From a virus: a stretch of DNA of 44,166 bases. The notes under the pieces were generated by a model. The model did not search any database and was not told the DNA's origin. It saw only the letters and a program-made list of their open reading frames with translations. A program made the translations under genes and the position numbers. The stretch is taken from the IMG/VR virus record IMGVR_UViG_3300025112_000035, positions 1 to 44,166 of that record. One strand, 5' to 3'. Positions 34,816 through 44,166 of the stretch are shown one piece after another; positions within the stretch are counted from its first letter, which is position 1, and every line of letters starts with the position of its first letter.

Positions 34816-37800
34816 TTACGGTCTGACTTCGCGATTGCGTTGGAACTCTTCTCTCATGAACGCTTCGGGTGTGATGCGCAGGTCGCTGCCGGCCAGGCCG
34901 AGCAGTCGCTGCGCCGCTCGGATGTGCAGCAGGTTCTGTGCCCACCCGAGCTTCCAGGCGTTGAAGATGGTGTGTTTGTCCTGCTGACCGGACAGCAGGT
35001 CGATGCCGACCATGGCCAGCCTGCCCAGATCCGCAGGTAGCGGGCCTGCCAAGCCGAGGATGTTGTTCCCCGTGACGTGCCGTGCCGCCGAGGTGCCGGA
35101 CTGGTTCTCGAGCAGGTTGCTGGGTGCCGCGGGCAGACCGAGCATCGCCATGGCCGATGCCCATCGCGCCATCGGGCCCAGCAGGCCGGATCTTTCGGCT
35201 GCGGCGTACATCATGGCCATTGGGTTGCTGGCCCACAGGCGGGCGGTTTCACTGAGCGTGCGCCGACCCGACAGGTCATTCTGTGCTGCATCGGTCATCG
35301 CACCGAGTGTGACGTACGTCGCCATGTATGGCGCCTGCATCCAGAACGGCATCTGTGCCATCGGGCTGATCCGCTGGTTGGCGAATGCCATGCTGAACGA
35401 CTGGAACTGGTTGAACACCCGCCCCCACCCGGTGAGGTTCCACAGCGGCTTGTCGAACACGCCCGGGGTCACGACCAGGTGGCGGTGGACATGACCGGCG
35501 ATTTGGGAGGTGACGGTATTGACCATCGACTGATCCGAGTCCAGCCGCAGATCCCAACCCTCGAAGTCGGGGTGGAACACCGCCTTGGACTTGAGGTAAG
35601 CCTCTTCGCTCATGACGTCGATGATCTTCTCGCCCTTGGCGGTCTTGCCGTGAGCGTACATCATCTTGTGGAATCGCCGGGCACGGGTGGCATTCAGGCC
35701 CATGCGGTTGACTTCACCGGCATCGAAGAAGTCCTTGAATCCCGCTTTCCGCAGTGCCGCGCGCCGGGACATGCCGGATGTCATGAACTCGTCGGCCTTG
35801 ATCAGGCGTTTGCTGAGAGTGACTACCTTGTCGAGGACCAGGGCACTGGCGACTCGTTTCTGCTTGTCGTTGATCCATGTCATGCCGGTGAGGTTGGCAA
35901 ACTTCTCCGAGGCCCACTGGGTGCCCAGTTCGGTGGCGCGCAGGCCTCGCATGAACCTGCCGGTGTCGTACATCCCGATGCCTTCTTCGTGTGCGAGTTC
36001 GGATCCGATCTGGAACTTGCCGAACCCGTCGTCCAGTCCACCCACAAACGCGATGTCCCTGTTGCTGATGTCATCCATGTTCAGGATCGCGCTGCGAACC
36101 ACACTGAAGGTGTGCAGTGGTCGTACGGCCATGGCGATGGTGAGCGGGGCCAGGTCGTTCCACATGTTCAACGCCACCCCGCCGAGCTTGTTCATGAACG
36201 TGGTGTTCAGTCCGATGTTCAGCATCGACTTGCCGAATCGATTGTATGAGCCTTGGGTCGGCATTGCCGCTCGCCCCTCGAGTTGTCGCAGCGGTTTGGC
36301 AAACCAGTTGTCGATGATCGTTTCGAGGTTCTTCATGTCCTGCATGGCCTGGCGGTTGCCGGCCTTGGATGCGAACGCATGCGCTACTGTGGCGCCCTCT
36401 TTCAGGTACGTGATCATCGCCTCGCCGTCAGTGACCGGCGTGCCGTCCCTGAGTTTCACGCCTTCCCAGATGTGCGGGTTCTCGTCGATGGCGGTCTTCA
36501 CGGCTAGTCGCCCGCCCACGGCGTGGTGGTATCGCTCGTTGATTCGGTTCAGGTCGCGGATCAGGAAGTCGGCGATCGGGCTGTCGGGGATGTCCAGTAC
36601 GCGCTGCAACAGCGGATCCGCCTGTGCCAGTGCGGTGATGACACCGTGGTCTTCCTCGAGGTCGGTCAGCGTTCGTCGTGCGTGGTCCGCGATGTTCAGA
36701 TGGTTGCGGTCCAGCCACTCGCCGTAGATCCGTCGGAACTCCTCGGGCAGGTCGCCTTCGGTCAGACCTCTTGCCAGTTCGTCGGGGCTCAACAGATTGC
36801 CGTCCCATTCCTTGATCAAGCCCTGATGGAATCGGTTGAACATGTTCGGATCGTTCTTCTTAATGTCTGCGAGGACTGCGCTCATGATCGGCACGCGCCC
36901 GGGATTGTCGTAGCCCTGAGTGTGTGCCTGTCGCAACGCGAGTGCGATCCGGTTGATGAACCCGCCGCTGTATGTGGTTAGACCTTCGGGGCTGATGGAT
37001 TCAACGGAGAACCCGTCGGCCAGGTTGCCGGGATTGTTGTTGATCAGGTTCTTGTCGTAGACGCGATCGAGCATGTATTCCATGGCGCCCACGCGCCGCT
37101 CGACCGCAATTGCCGCATCGGTGGCGATCGCCGCCTGTCGTTCAGCTGCTCTCAGGTCGACGTCGATGTTCAGCAGACCGGTGCGTTCGGAGTCGTCGAA
37201 CAGTCCGAGCACCTGTGCCGCCCGGTACGCTGCGGGTGATGGGGCATCTTCGACGTTGCCGGCCAGCATCCGTTCCACGGTCAGTGCCCGGCGCTCGTCC
37301 TTGTTCAGCCGGAAGTCGTCGATCGCTTCGTTGTACTGATCTCGCCCGAGCACCTTCCTGGTTGCTGCGGCCTTGCGGTTGTCCCCGCCGCCGGCACCGC
37401 GCCGCCTGTACACTCGTTGCTGATCGGCATTGAACGATTCCCACTGCTTCTCGGTGAACCAGAACTTGCCTTCGTGGAGTGGCGAGTCACCTTCGGTGAG
37501 TGCGACGTCGTCCCTGAGTGTTTTGAGTGCCAGACCTCGGGGCCGCAATTCTTCGGTGTTCAGTGCGTCGATGCTTCGACTGGCGCTCGCCTTGGTCATC
37601 GCAGGCGTTCGCAGCTGCGCGATGCGTTCGTTCTCGGCGCCCAGCACGTTGGTGAGGATCTCCTTGCCCTCGTCGGAGTCGAACGCCACGCCGCGGTCTT
37701 CGATCGCACCGTCGACATCGTTGACGCGGTTGAGCAGGCGTGACCCGTCCATGTCCGATCCGACCTGCCACTCGTCGCCGTGGATGTCGGTGATGATCTG

Positions 37801-40548
37801 TCCGTTTTCCAGCGAGTCGCCGTACTCCTGCGGCGTGCGTGCGAAGCGTCCTTCGGCCAGATCGATTTGCCCTTCGACCTGCGTGGTGGCTGTCGGCGGC
37901 TCGGCATCCCGCAATCCCTTGAGTCGCTGCTTGGCTTCGAACGGAGATGCGTGAACCGAACCGTACTCGATCTTCAGCGCTTCCTGGTAGACGTCGGCAC
38001 CCTGACCGGCAGCTTCGTCGAGTTCGGTTGTGATGTCGTCGAGGGGGCGGGACGCGGGAGCGGCGTTTCCAAGATCTTCCTTCTTCTTTATTTTCCAAAA
38101 CCTGAACGATCCGGCTGTCTCATCGCCCGCCGAAAGATGTCGCCGCAGTTCGTCAATGTCGCCTTCTTCCAGCGCTTTGCGGATATTGGCTGCGATCACA
38201 CCGCCGCCAGAATCGACCATGTCGTTTTCGGCTTGCCGGGCGGCAGTTCTGTCTCCAGCCGCTTCTGCTGCGTCCCTTCGGGCGATTGCCGCAGCGTTGA
38301 AGTCCACCATCTCCTGCGCCATGGCGACAAGTTCGTCATCGGTTAGATCGTCGTCGGCTTTGGCAACGGCGCGGACGGCGGGGTCGGGGTCCGATTCCAG
38401 TGGGCGTGGGGTGCCCACATCGTCCGCTGCTTCCTCGATGGTTTGCCCCGCCATGATCCCTTCAGCCTTTTCCCTTGCTTCCGCTTCAGCCTTTTCGAAG
38501 TCCGCACGACGCTGCTGGACGTTCTTGTCGCCGACGATGTTCAGCATCGCATCGCGTTCGGTCTTGAGGTTCTTGACCAGCGCCTTTGCGTCGTCTGCCG
38601 CAGCCGCTGCTCGGACTACCGCTCGAGGTCCGATGGGAAGCATGTCATGCTTCTCCAGCAGATTCAGCATGTTCTTCTTGTATTCACTGATCAGTCGTGA
38701 CGCTTCAATGATCTCGTCCGGTACGTTCTCAGGCATGGGTACGTCGTAGCCCAGTGCCCGGTCTGCCTGTCGCCAGCGGTAGTCGCTGACGGCTCGGTCG
38801 AACCCGCGCCGTCCCGGGTTGAGTTCGCCGCCTTCACCAACCACCATTCCGGTCTGGATCTTCTGACTGCCGTACTGGATGATCCCATCTCTGCCGGTGG
38901 CTCTTCGTGCCTGGTTGTATTGCTCATCCACCTTTCGGTTCAGCGTCTTCATCCATGACTTCAGTTTGATCTGGACGTTTTCCGCTGCCGGTCCCTGTGC
39001 GTATATCGTGGGGTTCAGCACGTTGCCCTTGGTCAGTGACGGGACGTGAGCGATTGTCCGCAGCGCATCGGTGATCCGTCCGAGGATCATGTGCTCCATG
39101 CGCCCGCCCGGCGTGAAGACCTGCTGCATCCTCGCGTACATGCGTTCGCCGCGGTGTACCGCGCGACTGATCCAGCCTCGTTCGAAGTCGACGTCGTCGG
39201 CGACCATGCTCACATCCCTCGTGCCCAGGAAGTCGCTCGCCCTGACGTACATCTCGTAGTCGCCCTGTGACGAGTGAGTTGACTCGGGCAGGAACTTACC
39301 GGCCTTGTGCCACTTGTCTCGCAGCTTCTCGAGCTTGGCGTGGTTTTTGTCGCCGGGGATGTGTAGTACGGTCACGACCCTGCCGTCGGCCAGTTCCAGA
39401 TCATCGACCTCGAGCAATTCATCGAGCTCCCGACTGTTGCGTTCCAGTTCATCTCCGAGTCCTGACCTGACCGGCGTGTCGGGTGTGGCCGCACGCAGGG
39501 CGGACGGTGCAGGTCGAACGTAGAACTCATCGTTGTCGCCTGTGCCGTTGAAGAAGTCGTCCATCTCCTTGCGGACGCGCTTGACGTGCTTTCTGGACAT
39601 CAGTCTGCCTGCGCCGAACGGACCCTTGCCGGTAAACAACTTGCCCAACCCGAACCCGCCGCCTATGAGAACCCCGCCAAATGCCGCCGGCAGAATTGTC
39701 GCCATGAGCTCGTTGCTTGGCCCCTTCACTTCGCTGAGTGGCTGATACTGATTGAGCAACTCTTCATAGGCGAGGCCGAACGCCGCACCTGACCCGATGC
39801 CGCCTGCGATCTTCACGGAGCGGCGCATCTTCTCGATGTTTCTCACCATCGCCAGATCTTTGATCCGCAGGAAGCTGGCCGTGCCCCAGGTGGCCCCGAG
39901 CTCGAGGATGATCTGCGCAATCATGAGCGTGGCGAGTTGGCCGTTGCTTGCACGCTCCAGTGTCTCGACGTCGCGTAGGTACTGGAACCCCACTGCCATG
40001 TCGTGCTGGAAATCATTCTCGTCGAGGGCGTTGTCGAAGTGTCTCTTCTTGACGAGTTCCATCCAGTCGGGTCTTTCCATGTCCGACGGGCTGATCGAAT
40101 CGCGATACGGGTTGTATCGCGGCTTGACCTCCAGCTCTTGGGGCAGTGTCGATGTTGATGGCAGGTAGTGGTGGTCAATGGCGTTTACCGCGTTCATGTG
40201 ACCAATCAGGCTGGTTTGTGCCGTTGCCTCTTCAAAGCCGATGATGGCTTCGTTGAGTTCATCGTAGCCCAGTGGCGGTGGCGGGCTGAACCCCTCGGGT
40301 TCAATCTCTCGTCGCATCCTGTTCTTTTCCATGTTCATCATTAAAGAGAAGATTAGGCCGGTGCCGACCAATGCACCTTGGACTTCCCACAAGCTTGGTT
40401 TGTCTTCCTCCTCTTGCCCGATCGTCACGGCCATGTCACCGATCTCGGCCTGGCGGACGAGCTCCTGTATGAGCCGATCGGCAGACGTTGCAAACGCGAG
40501 ATTGTCGTCGACATTTGCCTGCGGAAATGGTGTGCTGATCAGTGGCAT
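34816..40548 (-). CDS. Very large internal virion (ejection) protein, T7 gp16-like
   Basis: At 1910 residues it exceeds T7 gp16 (1318). The C-terminal 500 residues have helices typical of gp16-type proteins (GRVFNQFQSFSMAFANQRIS, WMQAPYMATYVTLGAMTDAA), and the N-terminal part has two Gly-rich hydrophobic stretches near residues 245-305 (AFGGVLIGGGFGLGKLF). The middle is long, acidic and helical. I do not recognise the N-terminal transglycosylase motif of T7 gp16. Residues 82-106 (IEPEGFSPPPPLGY and on) nearly repeat the C-terminal tail of the gp15-like protein just upstream. It is ejected into the host with DNA by analogy. Confidence 0.75.
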   Translation of the reverse strand: MPLISTPFPQANVDDNLAFATSADRLIQELVRQAEIGDMAVTIGQEEEDKPSLWEVQGALVGTGLIFSLMMNMEKNRMRREIEPEGFSPPPPLGYDELNEAIIGFEEATAQTSLIGHMNAVNAIDHHYLPSTSTLPQELEVKPRYNPYRDSISPSDMERPDWMELVKKRHFDNALDENDFQHDMAVGFQYLRDVETLERASNGQLATLMIAQIILELGATWGTASFLRIKDLAMVRNIEKMRRSVKIAGGIGSGAAFGLAYEELLNQYQPLSEVKGPSNELMATILPAAFGGVLIGGGFGLGKLFTGKGPFGAGRLMSRKHVKRVRKEMDDFFNGTGDNDEFYVRPAPSALRAATPDTPVRSGLGDELERNSRELDELLEVDDLELADGRVVTVLHIPGDKNHAKLEKLRDKWHKAGKFLPESTHSSQGDYEMYVRASDFLGTRDVSMVADDVDFERGWISRAVHRGERMYARMQQVFTPGGRMEHMILGRITDALRTIAHVPSLTKGNVLNPTIYAQGPAAENVQIKLKSWMKTLNRKVDEQYNQARRATGRDGIIQYGSQKIQTGMVVGEGGELNPGRRGFDRAVSDYRWRQADRALGYDVPMPENVPDEIIEASRLISEYKKNMLNLLEKHDMLPIGPRAVVRAAAAADDAKALVKNLKTERDAMLNIVGDKNVQQRRADFEKAEAEAREKAEGIMAGQTIEEAADDVGTPRPLESDPDPAVRAVAKADDDLTDDELVAMAQEMVDFNAAAIARRDAAEAAGDRTAARQAENDMVDSGGGVIAANIRKALEEGDIDELRRHLSAGDETAGSFRFWKIKKKEDLGNAAPASRPLDDITTELDEAAGQGADVYQEALKIEYGSVHASPFEAKQRLKGLRDAEPPTATTQVEGQIDLAEGRFARTPQEYGDSLENGQIITDIHGDEWQVGSDMDGSRLLNRVNDVDGAIEDRGVAFDSDEGKEILTNVLGAENERIAQLRTPAMTKASASRSIDALNTEELRPRGLALKTLRDDVALTEGDSPLHEGKFWFTEKQWESFNADQQRVYRRRGAGGGDNRKAAATRKVLGRDQYNEAIDDFRLNKDERRALTVERMLAGNVEDAPSPAAYRAAQVLGLFDDSERTGLLNIDVDLRAAERQAAIATDAAIAVERRVGAMEYMLDRVYDKNLINNNPGNLADGFSVESISPEGLTTYSGGFINRIALALRQAHTQGYDNPGRVPIMSAVLADIKKNDPNMFNRFHQGLIKEWDGNLLSPDELARGLTEGDLPEEFRRIYGEWLDRNHLNIADHARRTLTDLEEDHGVITALAQADPLLQRVLDIPDSPIADFLIRDLNRINERYHHAVGGRLAVKTAIDENPHIWEGVKLRDGTPVTDGEAMITYLKEGATVAHAFASKAGNRQAMQDMKNLETIIDNWFAKPLRQLEGRAAMPTQGSYNRFGKSMLNIGLNTTFMNKLGGVALNMWNDLAPLTIAMAVRPLHTFSVVRSAILNMDDISNRDIAFVGGLDDGFGKFQIGSELAHEEGIGMYDTGRFMRGLRATELGTQWASEKFANLTGMTWINDKQKRVASALVLDKVVTLSKRLIKADEFMTSGMSRRAALRKAGFKDFFDAGEVNRMGLNATRARRFHKMMYAHGKTAKGEKIIDVMSEEAYLKSKAVFHPDFEGWDLRLDSDQSMVNTVTSQIAGHVHRHLVVTPGVFDKPLWNLTGWGRVFNQFQSFSMAFANQRISPMAQMPFWMQAPYMATYVTLGAMTDAAQNDLSGRRTLSETARLWASNPMAMMYAAAERSGLLGPMARWASAMAMLGLPAAPSNLLENQSGTSAARHVTGNNILGLAGPLPADLGRLAMVGIDLLSGQQDKHTIFNAWKLGWAQNLLHIRAAQRLLGLAGSDLRITPEAFMREEFQRNREVRP
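40231..40305. repeat. 75-bp direct repeat, copy in the gp16-like gene
   Basis: Positions 40231-40305 match 40575-40649 at 73 of 75 bases, with the same reading frame on the minus strand. It encodes EPEGFSPPPPLGY followed by DELNEAIIGFE. Confidence 0.95.
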
Positions 40549-40559
40549 ATTGTCTCCGG

Positions 40560-42992
40560 TCAGGGACTGTTGGATTCAAAGCTGATGATGGCTTCGTTGA
40601 GTTCATTGTAGCCCAGTGGCGGTGGCGGGCTGAACCCCTCGGGTTCAATGCCGTAGTTGTTGTAGTCGAACTCGGCGATCCTGTTTTTGAGCAGGGTGTG
40701 TCCGTCGAGAACCGCTTCCCGTACCGGTTCCGAGTTCTGGAACACCTGCACCTCTAAGAATGGCTCGCCGTCTTTGTTTGTCTTCTGCTTCGTCCACAGT
40801 GTCGGTCTGCCGCCGTCGCCCCTGATGATAAAGGCGTAGCCCTGCTTGTCGGCCAGCGTGTAGGGTTCGCCGGTGTCGGGGTTGATCTCCTTGGGATCGA
40901 ATGCCGGGTTCGTCCATGGCATCATTTCGATGAGCGAGTCGGACTCGAGGCCGTTCTCTTCCATGAGGACGACTATCTCTTCCATGCTCCCTGAGCCGAG
41001 TCGCCACCGGGGATCGAGCCCGGTGCTGAGTGACGGTTGCACTAGTTGCGATTTGGGTGTCCACTGGAAGTCGACGTTCTGGTTCATCCACGCCTGCGTG
41101 TGTCGCCGTGCGTAGGCGAGCTTGTCATCCTTGGGGACAATGCCGCTGTACGATGCCTGATTGTAGTATTCGGCGAACTTGGCCTGCATCGCCTCGAGCA
41201 CGTTTTCGTTCCAGTCGACCTCGGCGGGGGTGTCTGTTTCCCGTGAGAAGAAGTAACCAGTCAGTACACCGTCAAAAGTCTTTCGGTATTCGTTGGCCAG
41301 GTCAAACGTCTTTTGAGCGACGTCGACGTCATCGTTGTGAACCCACGTTTCCTCGTTGAACTCCGCGGGCTTGATGGGCATGCCTGCGGCGTGAATGGCG
41401 AGCAGGTCGAGTTCGCCATCCTTGATGGCGATGTTGCGATCGAGTTCGGTCCTGATGAACGCAATGCGATGCTTGGTTGCCCGATCGGCGCCGTCCATGA
41501 TGTCGTCGATCAGATGGCTGTCGCCGGATGCCCTGAGCTTGGAGAACAGTCCGACCACTTCCCTGAATGATTCGGGGTCGTCGTTGTTCATGTTGCCGCG
41601 GATCTGGTGTGCGGTGTCCCTTGACACGAAGTTGCTCTTGGCGAGGACATGCCACAGCGCGCTGGAGTTGGTGAGTTTGCCGAGCCCATCGAACACGCCG
41701 TGCGTTTCGTTGAGGTAGATCCTTTGCGACTCGGCGTGTGTGAGCGGGGACAGGGAACTCGGGTGCGTGCCCTCCACGGCGGCAGAGAAGATGGTGAGTT
41801 TGCGCTCCCGCTCGCTTTGCTGTGCAACCTTCCCCAGCAGCGCCTGCGCCACGCTCGGCGAGATGTAATCAGGGTGTTCCTTGTCTTCGATGTTCATCCG
41901 CCGCAGGATGGCTGACTCCCAGCCCTCGACATGGTTGCCGTCGGCGTCAACAGTATCCTGCCGCTCGATCGTCTTGCTGAGTATGCCGCGGTACAGTGTG
42001 TCAAGGCTTACTTGTTGAACCTCCTTGACGTGGAACTTGCGCCGCTGTTCGTTCTCATCGAGCATGTTCTGCTTATGCTCGTTGGAGATCTCGCCGCCCA
42101 TCCACGCGAACTCGATTGCCACCGCAGCGGAGGTGTAGTTATGGTCGTTCTGGAACCCGGCCACATCTTCGTTCACCTCCTCCGCCGCATCGTCACGCTC
42201 GCTTTGCATTGCACTTTTGAATACGGCTCTCGCCTGCTCAACCTGTTGCGGAAAGTTTTCTGCCAGTACCTCGGCCAGTGCATTGAACCGAGTGATGTGG
42301 TCCTCGTCATCTTTGCCGTTGGCGGCGAACCGGTTGAGCGTGTCGAGCATCATCCCCTGTGCCGCTTCACGGGACACGCTGTTGGTCACCATCAGGTCAT
42401 TGATGTGTTCGTTGAACTCTTCGGGCGTGTTCGCTCTCGACGCACTGGCGATGATGCGGGTGTTCTTGTCGGCGATGTCCGCGTCGTGAACGGCCAGTTG
42501 ACGCTGTGCGATGGCGGTGGCGATGCCAGGTGCGGCGATGCGGATCATCTGATCGATCGTTTCAGGCGATGCATCGGGGCCGGCGAGAGCTCCCGCCGCC
42601 TCGATCGACCATTCGTCGATCTGGTCTATCGGGATGTCATCGATGAATGCTTCGCCGAGGAGGATCCTCTGTGTGAGCGCCGGCCCCTCGGTCCCCCACT
42701 TCAATGCGGCCCACCCGTTGGCCTGACGCAGGGCGTAGTCCTGATCCGCCTCGGTGCGATGTCTGACGTTGGCGGCGAAGGCGCCGAATCGTGCGGCGGT
42801 CTGGCCCGCGAGCCCGAGCGCCTGCAACAGTTGCTGCGACTCCTGGTTGTTCGCGATCGGCTGTGCCACCGGCAGCGCCGGCGCGCTTGGCAATGCAAGC
42901 GGAGTCGGTGACGTCAGTGTCGTTGCACTGCCTGACGGGTTCCGCTTTCGTTGCGATGCGAACAGGGCGCTGCCCGATTCAAGTTGGCTCAT
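40560..42992 (-). CDS. Internal virion (ejection) protein, T7 gp15-like
   Basis: The 810-residue protein has about the length of T7 gp15 (747) and the same composition: a Pro/Ala-rich N-terminal tail, then long helical regions (QESQQLLQALGLAGQTAARF, AAPGIATAIAQRQLAVHDAD) and a mixed C-terminal third. It lies between gp14-like and gp16-like genes in T7 order. Its last 30 residues carry EPEGFSPPPPLGYNELNEAI, which recurs near the N-terminus of the gp16-like protein. The start overlaps the gp14-like stop by four bases. Assignment rests on order, size and composition. Confidence 0.7.
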   Translation of the reverse strand: MSQLESGSALFASQRKRNPSGSATTLTSPTPLALPSAPALPVAQPIANNQESQQLLQALGLAGQTAARFGAFAANVRHRTEADQDYALRQANGWAALKWGTEGPALTQRILLGEAFIDDIPIDQIDEWSIEAAGALAGPDASPETIDQMIRIAAPGIATAIAQRQLAVHDADIADKNTRIIASASRANTPEEFNEHINDLMVTNSVSREAAQGMMLDTLNRFAANGKDDEDHITRFNALAEVLAENFPQQVEQARAVFKSAMQSERDDAAEEVNEDVAGFQNDHNYTSAAVAIEFAWMGGEISNEHKQNMLDENEQRRKFHVKEVQQVSLDTLYRGILSKTIERQDTVDADGNHVEGWESAILRRMNIEDKEHPDYISPSVAQALLGKVAQQSERERKLTIFSAAVEGTHPSSLSPLTHAESQRIYLNETHGVFDGLGKLTNSSALWHVLAKSNFVSRDTAHQIRGNMNNDDPESFREVVGLFSKLRASGDSHLIDDIMDGADRATKHRIAFIRTELDRNIAIKDGELDLLAIHAAGMPIKPAEFNEETWVHNDDVDVAQKTFDLANEYRKTFDGVLTGYFFSRETDTPAEVDWNENVLEAMQAKFAEYYNQASYSGIVPKDDKLAYARRHTQAWMNQNVDFQWTPKSQLVQPSLSTGLDPRWRLGSGSMEEIVVLMEENGLESDSLIEMMPWTNPAFDPKEINPDTGEPYTLADKQGYAFIIRGDGGRPTLWTKQKTNKDGEPFLEVQVFQNSEPVREAVLDGHTLLKNRIAEFDYNNYGIEPEGFSPPPPLGYNELNEAIISFESNSP
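40575..40649. repeat. 75-bp direct repeat, copy at the end of the gp15-like gene
   Basis: This is the second copy of the repeat at 40231-40305, offset by 344 bases, with two substitutions. It encodes the C-terminal tail of the gp15-like protein. Confidence 0.95.
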
Positions 42993-43900
42993 GATTGTGA
43001 TCCAATCAGGGTGGTGGTGCGTGGACGCTTGAGCACTTCACCGACTCCGCTGCCGATCGCCAGCCCGGTGCTTGCCCCGGAGATCCCGCCGGATACGCCG
43101 GCCAGTGCCTGGTTAACGCGGCCCGAGCCGATTTGCGCGGCGCTTACGCCGAGCCCTGCGCGAATGGCCGACAGCTGGTTGAACAGATTCTTGTTGATGG
43201 TGGTCACGTCGGCGATTGCCTCACCCGCGAAGAATCGATTTCTCGCCTGTGCCGTGCCGCCGAACGTGCCGATACCCGACTCGCCTGCGAGCACTCGCGA
43301 TCGGGCCTGGACCTGGTGTGCTTGGCGCAGTCGGCTCCTTTTCGCGACGACAGCCTGTTGCTGGGCGCGTTGCGTGGCAACCTGCGAGGCGCGCGCCTGC
43401 GCGGCCTGCGCTTGCTGGATTGCCGCGTTCTGCTGCCGAGCGGCCTGCGCCGACTGCAACGCGGTGAACCCGGCGATGCCCGCGGATGCGGCGAGTTGGC
43501 CTGCTGCCAGTTGCGCGCCGGTAAGTCCGAGGAAGGTGGCGGGCGCTGCGACCGGCGCTACGACCGGCGCTATGACCGGTGCGGCACCGCCAATGGCGCC
43601 GCCCAGTCCGCCAAGTGAAATGGCTTGACCACCATGGGATAGTAGCGTGATGGCGCCGCCCATTTCGCCAAGTGAAATGACCGGTGCGGCACCGCCAATG
43701 GCGCCGCCCAGTCCGCCAAGTGAAAGGGCCGGTGCGGCACCGCCAATGGCGCCGCCCAGTCCGCCAAGTGAAAGGGCGGTCCCTGCCGCTGCGGCGGTCC
43801 CTGCCGCTGCGGCGGTCCCTGCCGCTGCGGCCCCTGCGCCAGCGGCGGCGGTGCTGGATGCGATGGCGCTTGCTGCAAGTACGGGTGTTACAGGATCCAT
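42989..43900 (-). CDS. Internal virion protein, T7 gp14-like, with repeats
   Basis: The 303-residue protein is rich in Ala, Gly and Gln. Residues 20-42 consist of AAAAGT repeats; residues 42-112 of a 16-residue unit (ISLGGLGGAIGGAAPV), present about four times, one of them interrupted. Then come a hydrophobic helix (TGAQLAAGQLAASAGIAGF), a Gln/Ala-rich helix and a C-terminal Gly-rich part. gp14 of T7 (196 residues) forms a channel in the outer membrane; the hydrophobic, helical nature here fits. The ATG overlaps the gp12-like stop as TGATG. Confidence 0.7.
   Translation of the reverse strand: MDPVTPVLAASAIASSTAAAGAGAAAAGTAAAAGTAAAAGTALSLGGLGGAIGGAAPALSLGGLGGAIGGAAPVISLGEMGGAITLLSHGGQAISLGGLGGAIGGAAPVIAPVVAPVAAPATFLGLTGAQLAAGQLAASAGIAGFTALQSAQAARQQNAAIQQAQAAQARASQVATQRAQQQAVVAKRSRLRQAHQVQARSRVLAGESGIGTFGGTAQARNRFFAGEAIADVTTINKNLFNQLSAIRAGLGVSAAQIGSGRVNQALAGVSGGISGASTGLAIGSGVGEVLKRPRTTTLIGSQS
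43575..43860. repeat. 48-bp and 18-bp tandem repeats in the gp14-like gene
   Basis: Four roughly 48-bp units encode ISLGGLGGAIGGAAPV; the units are nearly identical at DNA level, which suggests recent expansion. Upstream in the gene, 18-bp units encode AAAAGT three times. A 28-bp block at 43622-43649 that breaks one unit is identical to 16261-16288 in the RNA polymerase gene. Confidence 0.85.
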
Positions 43901-44166
43901 CAGCGACCTCCATCTCTTGTGTCATAACCGACTGCCCATTCGACCGACACGACAATGACCGGCATGGGACTGTCGGACTGGATTGAAACGACCTGACCTT
44001 CTTCGGTTGACCCGAGCCCGTAGGACACCAGGTGGCCGACGCTCTCGAGCGTTGCGGTCGCGGTCTTGTCGAGCGTGACTTCGCGATCGGATGACGCTGT
44101 GTGCTCGGTCAGGATCTTGTAGTAGCCCGAGTCGCGGTGCGCCGTGCGCACCTCCTTGGTGGTGAC
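43900..44166 (-). CDS. C-terminal part of the tail tubular protein B-like gene
   Basis: This is the end of the gene that starts at 3336. The frame runs in from the right edge through YYKILTEHTASSDREV and ends VEWAVGYDTRDGGR at a TGA overlapping the gp14-like start. The part at 44041-44166 duplicates 4-129 because of the contig end repeat. An ATG at 44151 only looks like a start; it is an internal codon of the longer gene. Confidence 0.85.
   Translation of the reverse strand, partial: VTTKEVRTAHRDSGYYKILTEHTASSDREVTLDKTATATLESVGHLVSYGLGSTEEGQVVSIQSDSPMPVIVVSVEWAVGYDTRDGGR
44041..44166. repeat. Right copy of the 126-bp direct repeat at the contig ends
   Basis: Identical to positions 4-129. 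The three bases before it (gac) differ from bases 1-3 (tct), so the match stops exactly at position 4. Confidence 0.95.

Noticed and set aside
35077-36249. Plus-strand frame of 390 codons
   Set aside because: It is antisense to the gp16-like gene; the minus frame is continuous for 1910 codons.
1-44166. Integrase, cI-type repressor, CRISPR array or tRNA gene
   Set aside because: No tyrosine or serine recombinase motifs, no clear repressor, no regularly spaced direct repeats with spacers and no cloverleaf were seen. The operator-like sites alone do not prove lysogeny.

Overview
The window is an almost complete genome of a tailed double-stranded DNA phage with a T7-like (podovirus, autographivirus-like) virion. 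Positions 4-129 recur exactly at 44041-44166, so the contig closes on itself at about 44.04 kb; either it is a circularised assembly or it carries a short direct terminal repeat. Every gene I can support lies on the minus strand and the order below follows transcription, from high to low coordinates. The DNA is GC-rich. The host cannot be identified; a lipobox protein and strong GGAG ribosome sites only show that it is a bacterium.

Virion part 1 (44166 to 32847, wrapping from 3336): the gene for the T7 gp12-like tail tube protein crosses the contig ends. It is followed by gp14-like, gp15-like and gp16-like internal or ejection proteins, then small and large terminase subunits. Next, at 32.34-32.85 kb, is a control region with a consensus sigma70 promoter, a short leader RNA ending in a terminator that can fold as a pseudoknot, and further terminator-like hairpins.

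Early and DNA region (32334 to 14616): many small unknown or zinc-ribbon proteins, a GP88-family protein, two non-coding regions with iterated motifs (operator-like dyads, TTGCCGGCAA palindromes, an exact 18-bp tandem repeat), an ERF-type annealing protein, a ParB-like protein, an SF2 helicase, a zinc-ribbon/TOPRIM primase, two PP-loop proteins (one apparently internally deleted), a PDDEXK resolvase-like nuclease and the T7-like RNA polymerase. No DNA polymerase gene is visible, so replication probably recruits the host polymerase.

Virion part 2 (14614 to 1): a papain-like protein, portal, scaffold and major capsid protein followed by a clear terminator. An accessory block comes between capsid and tail tube, where T7 has almost nothing: a beta-rich virion-type protein, a cupin, membrane proteins that look like a lysis cassette, a lipoprotein, two tandem paralogues and three further probable virion proteins. 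Then come gp11-like (with an extra N-terminal domain) and gp12-like (with a LamG lectin insertion) tail tube proteins. No T7 gp17-like tail fibre is present, so the lectin-like domains are candidates for host recognition.

Inferred programme: host RNA polymerase transcribes the early genes from about 32.7 kb, the phage RNA polymerase then transcribes the late genes, and most genes are coupled by ATGA or TGATG overlaps. Function calls come from reading motifs by eye; no database search was possible.
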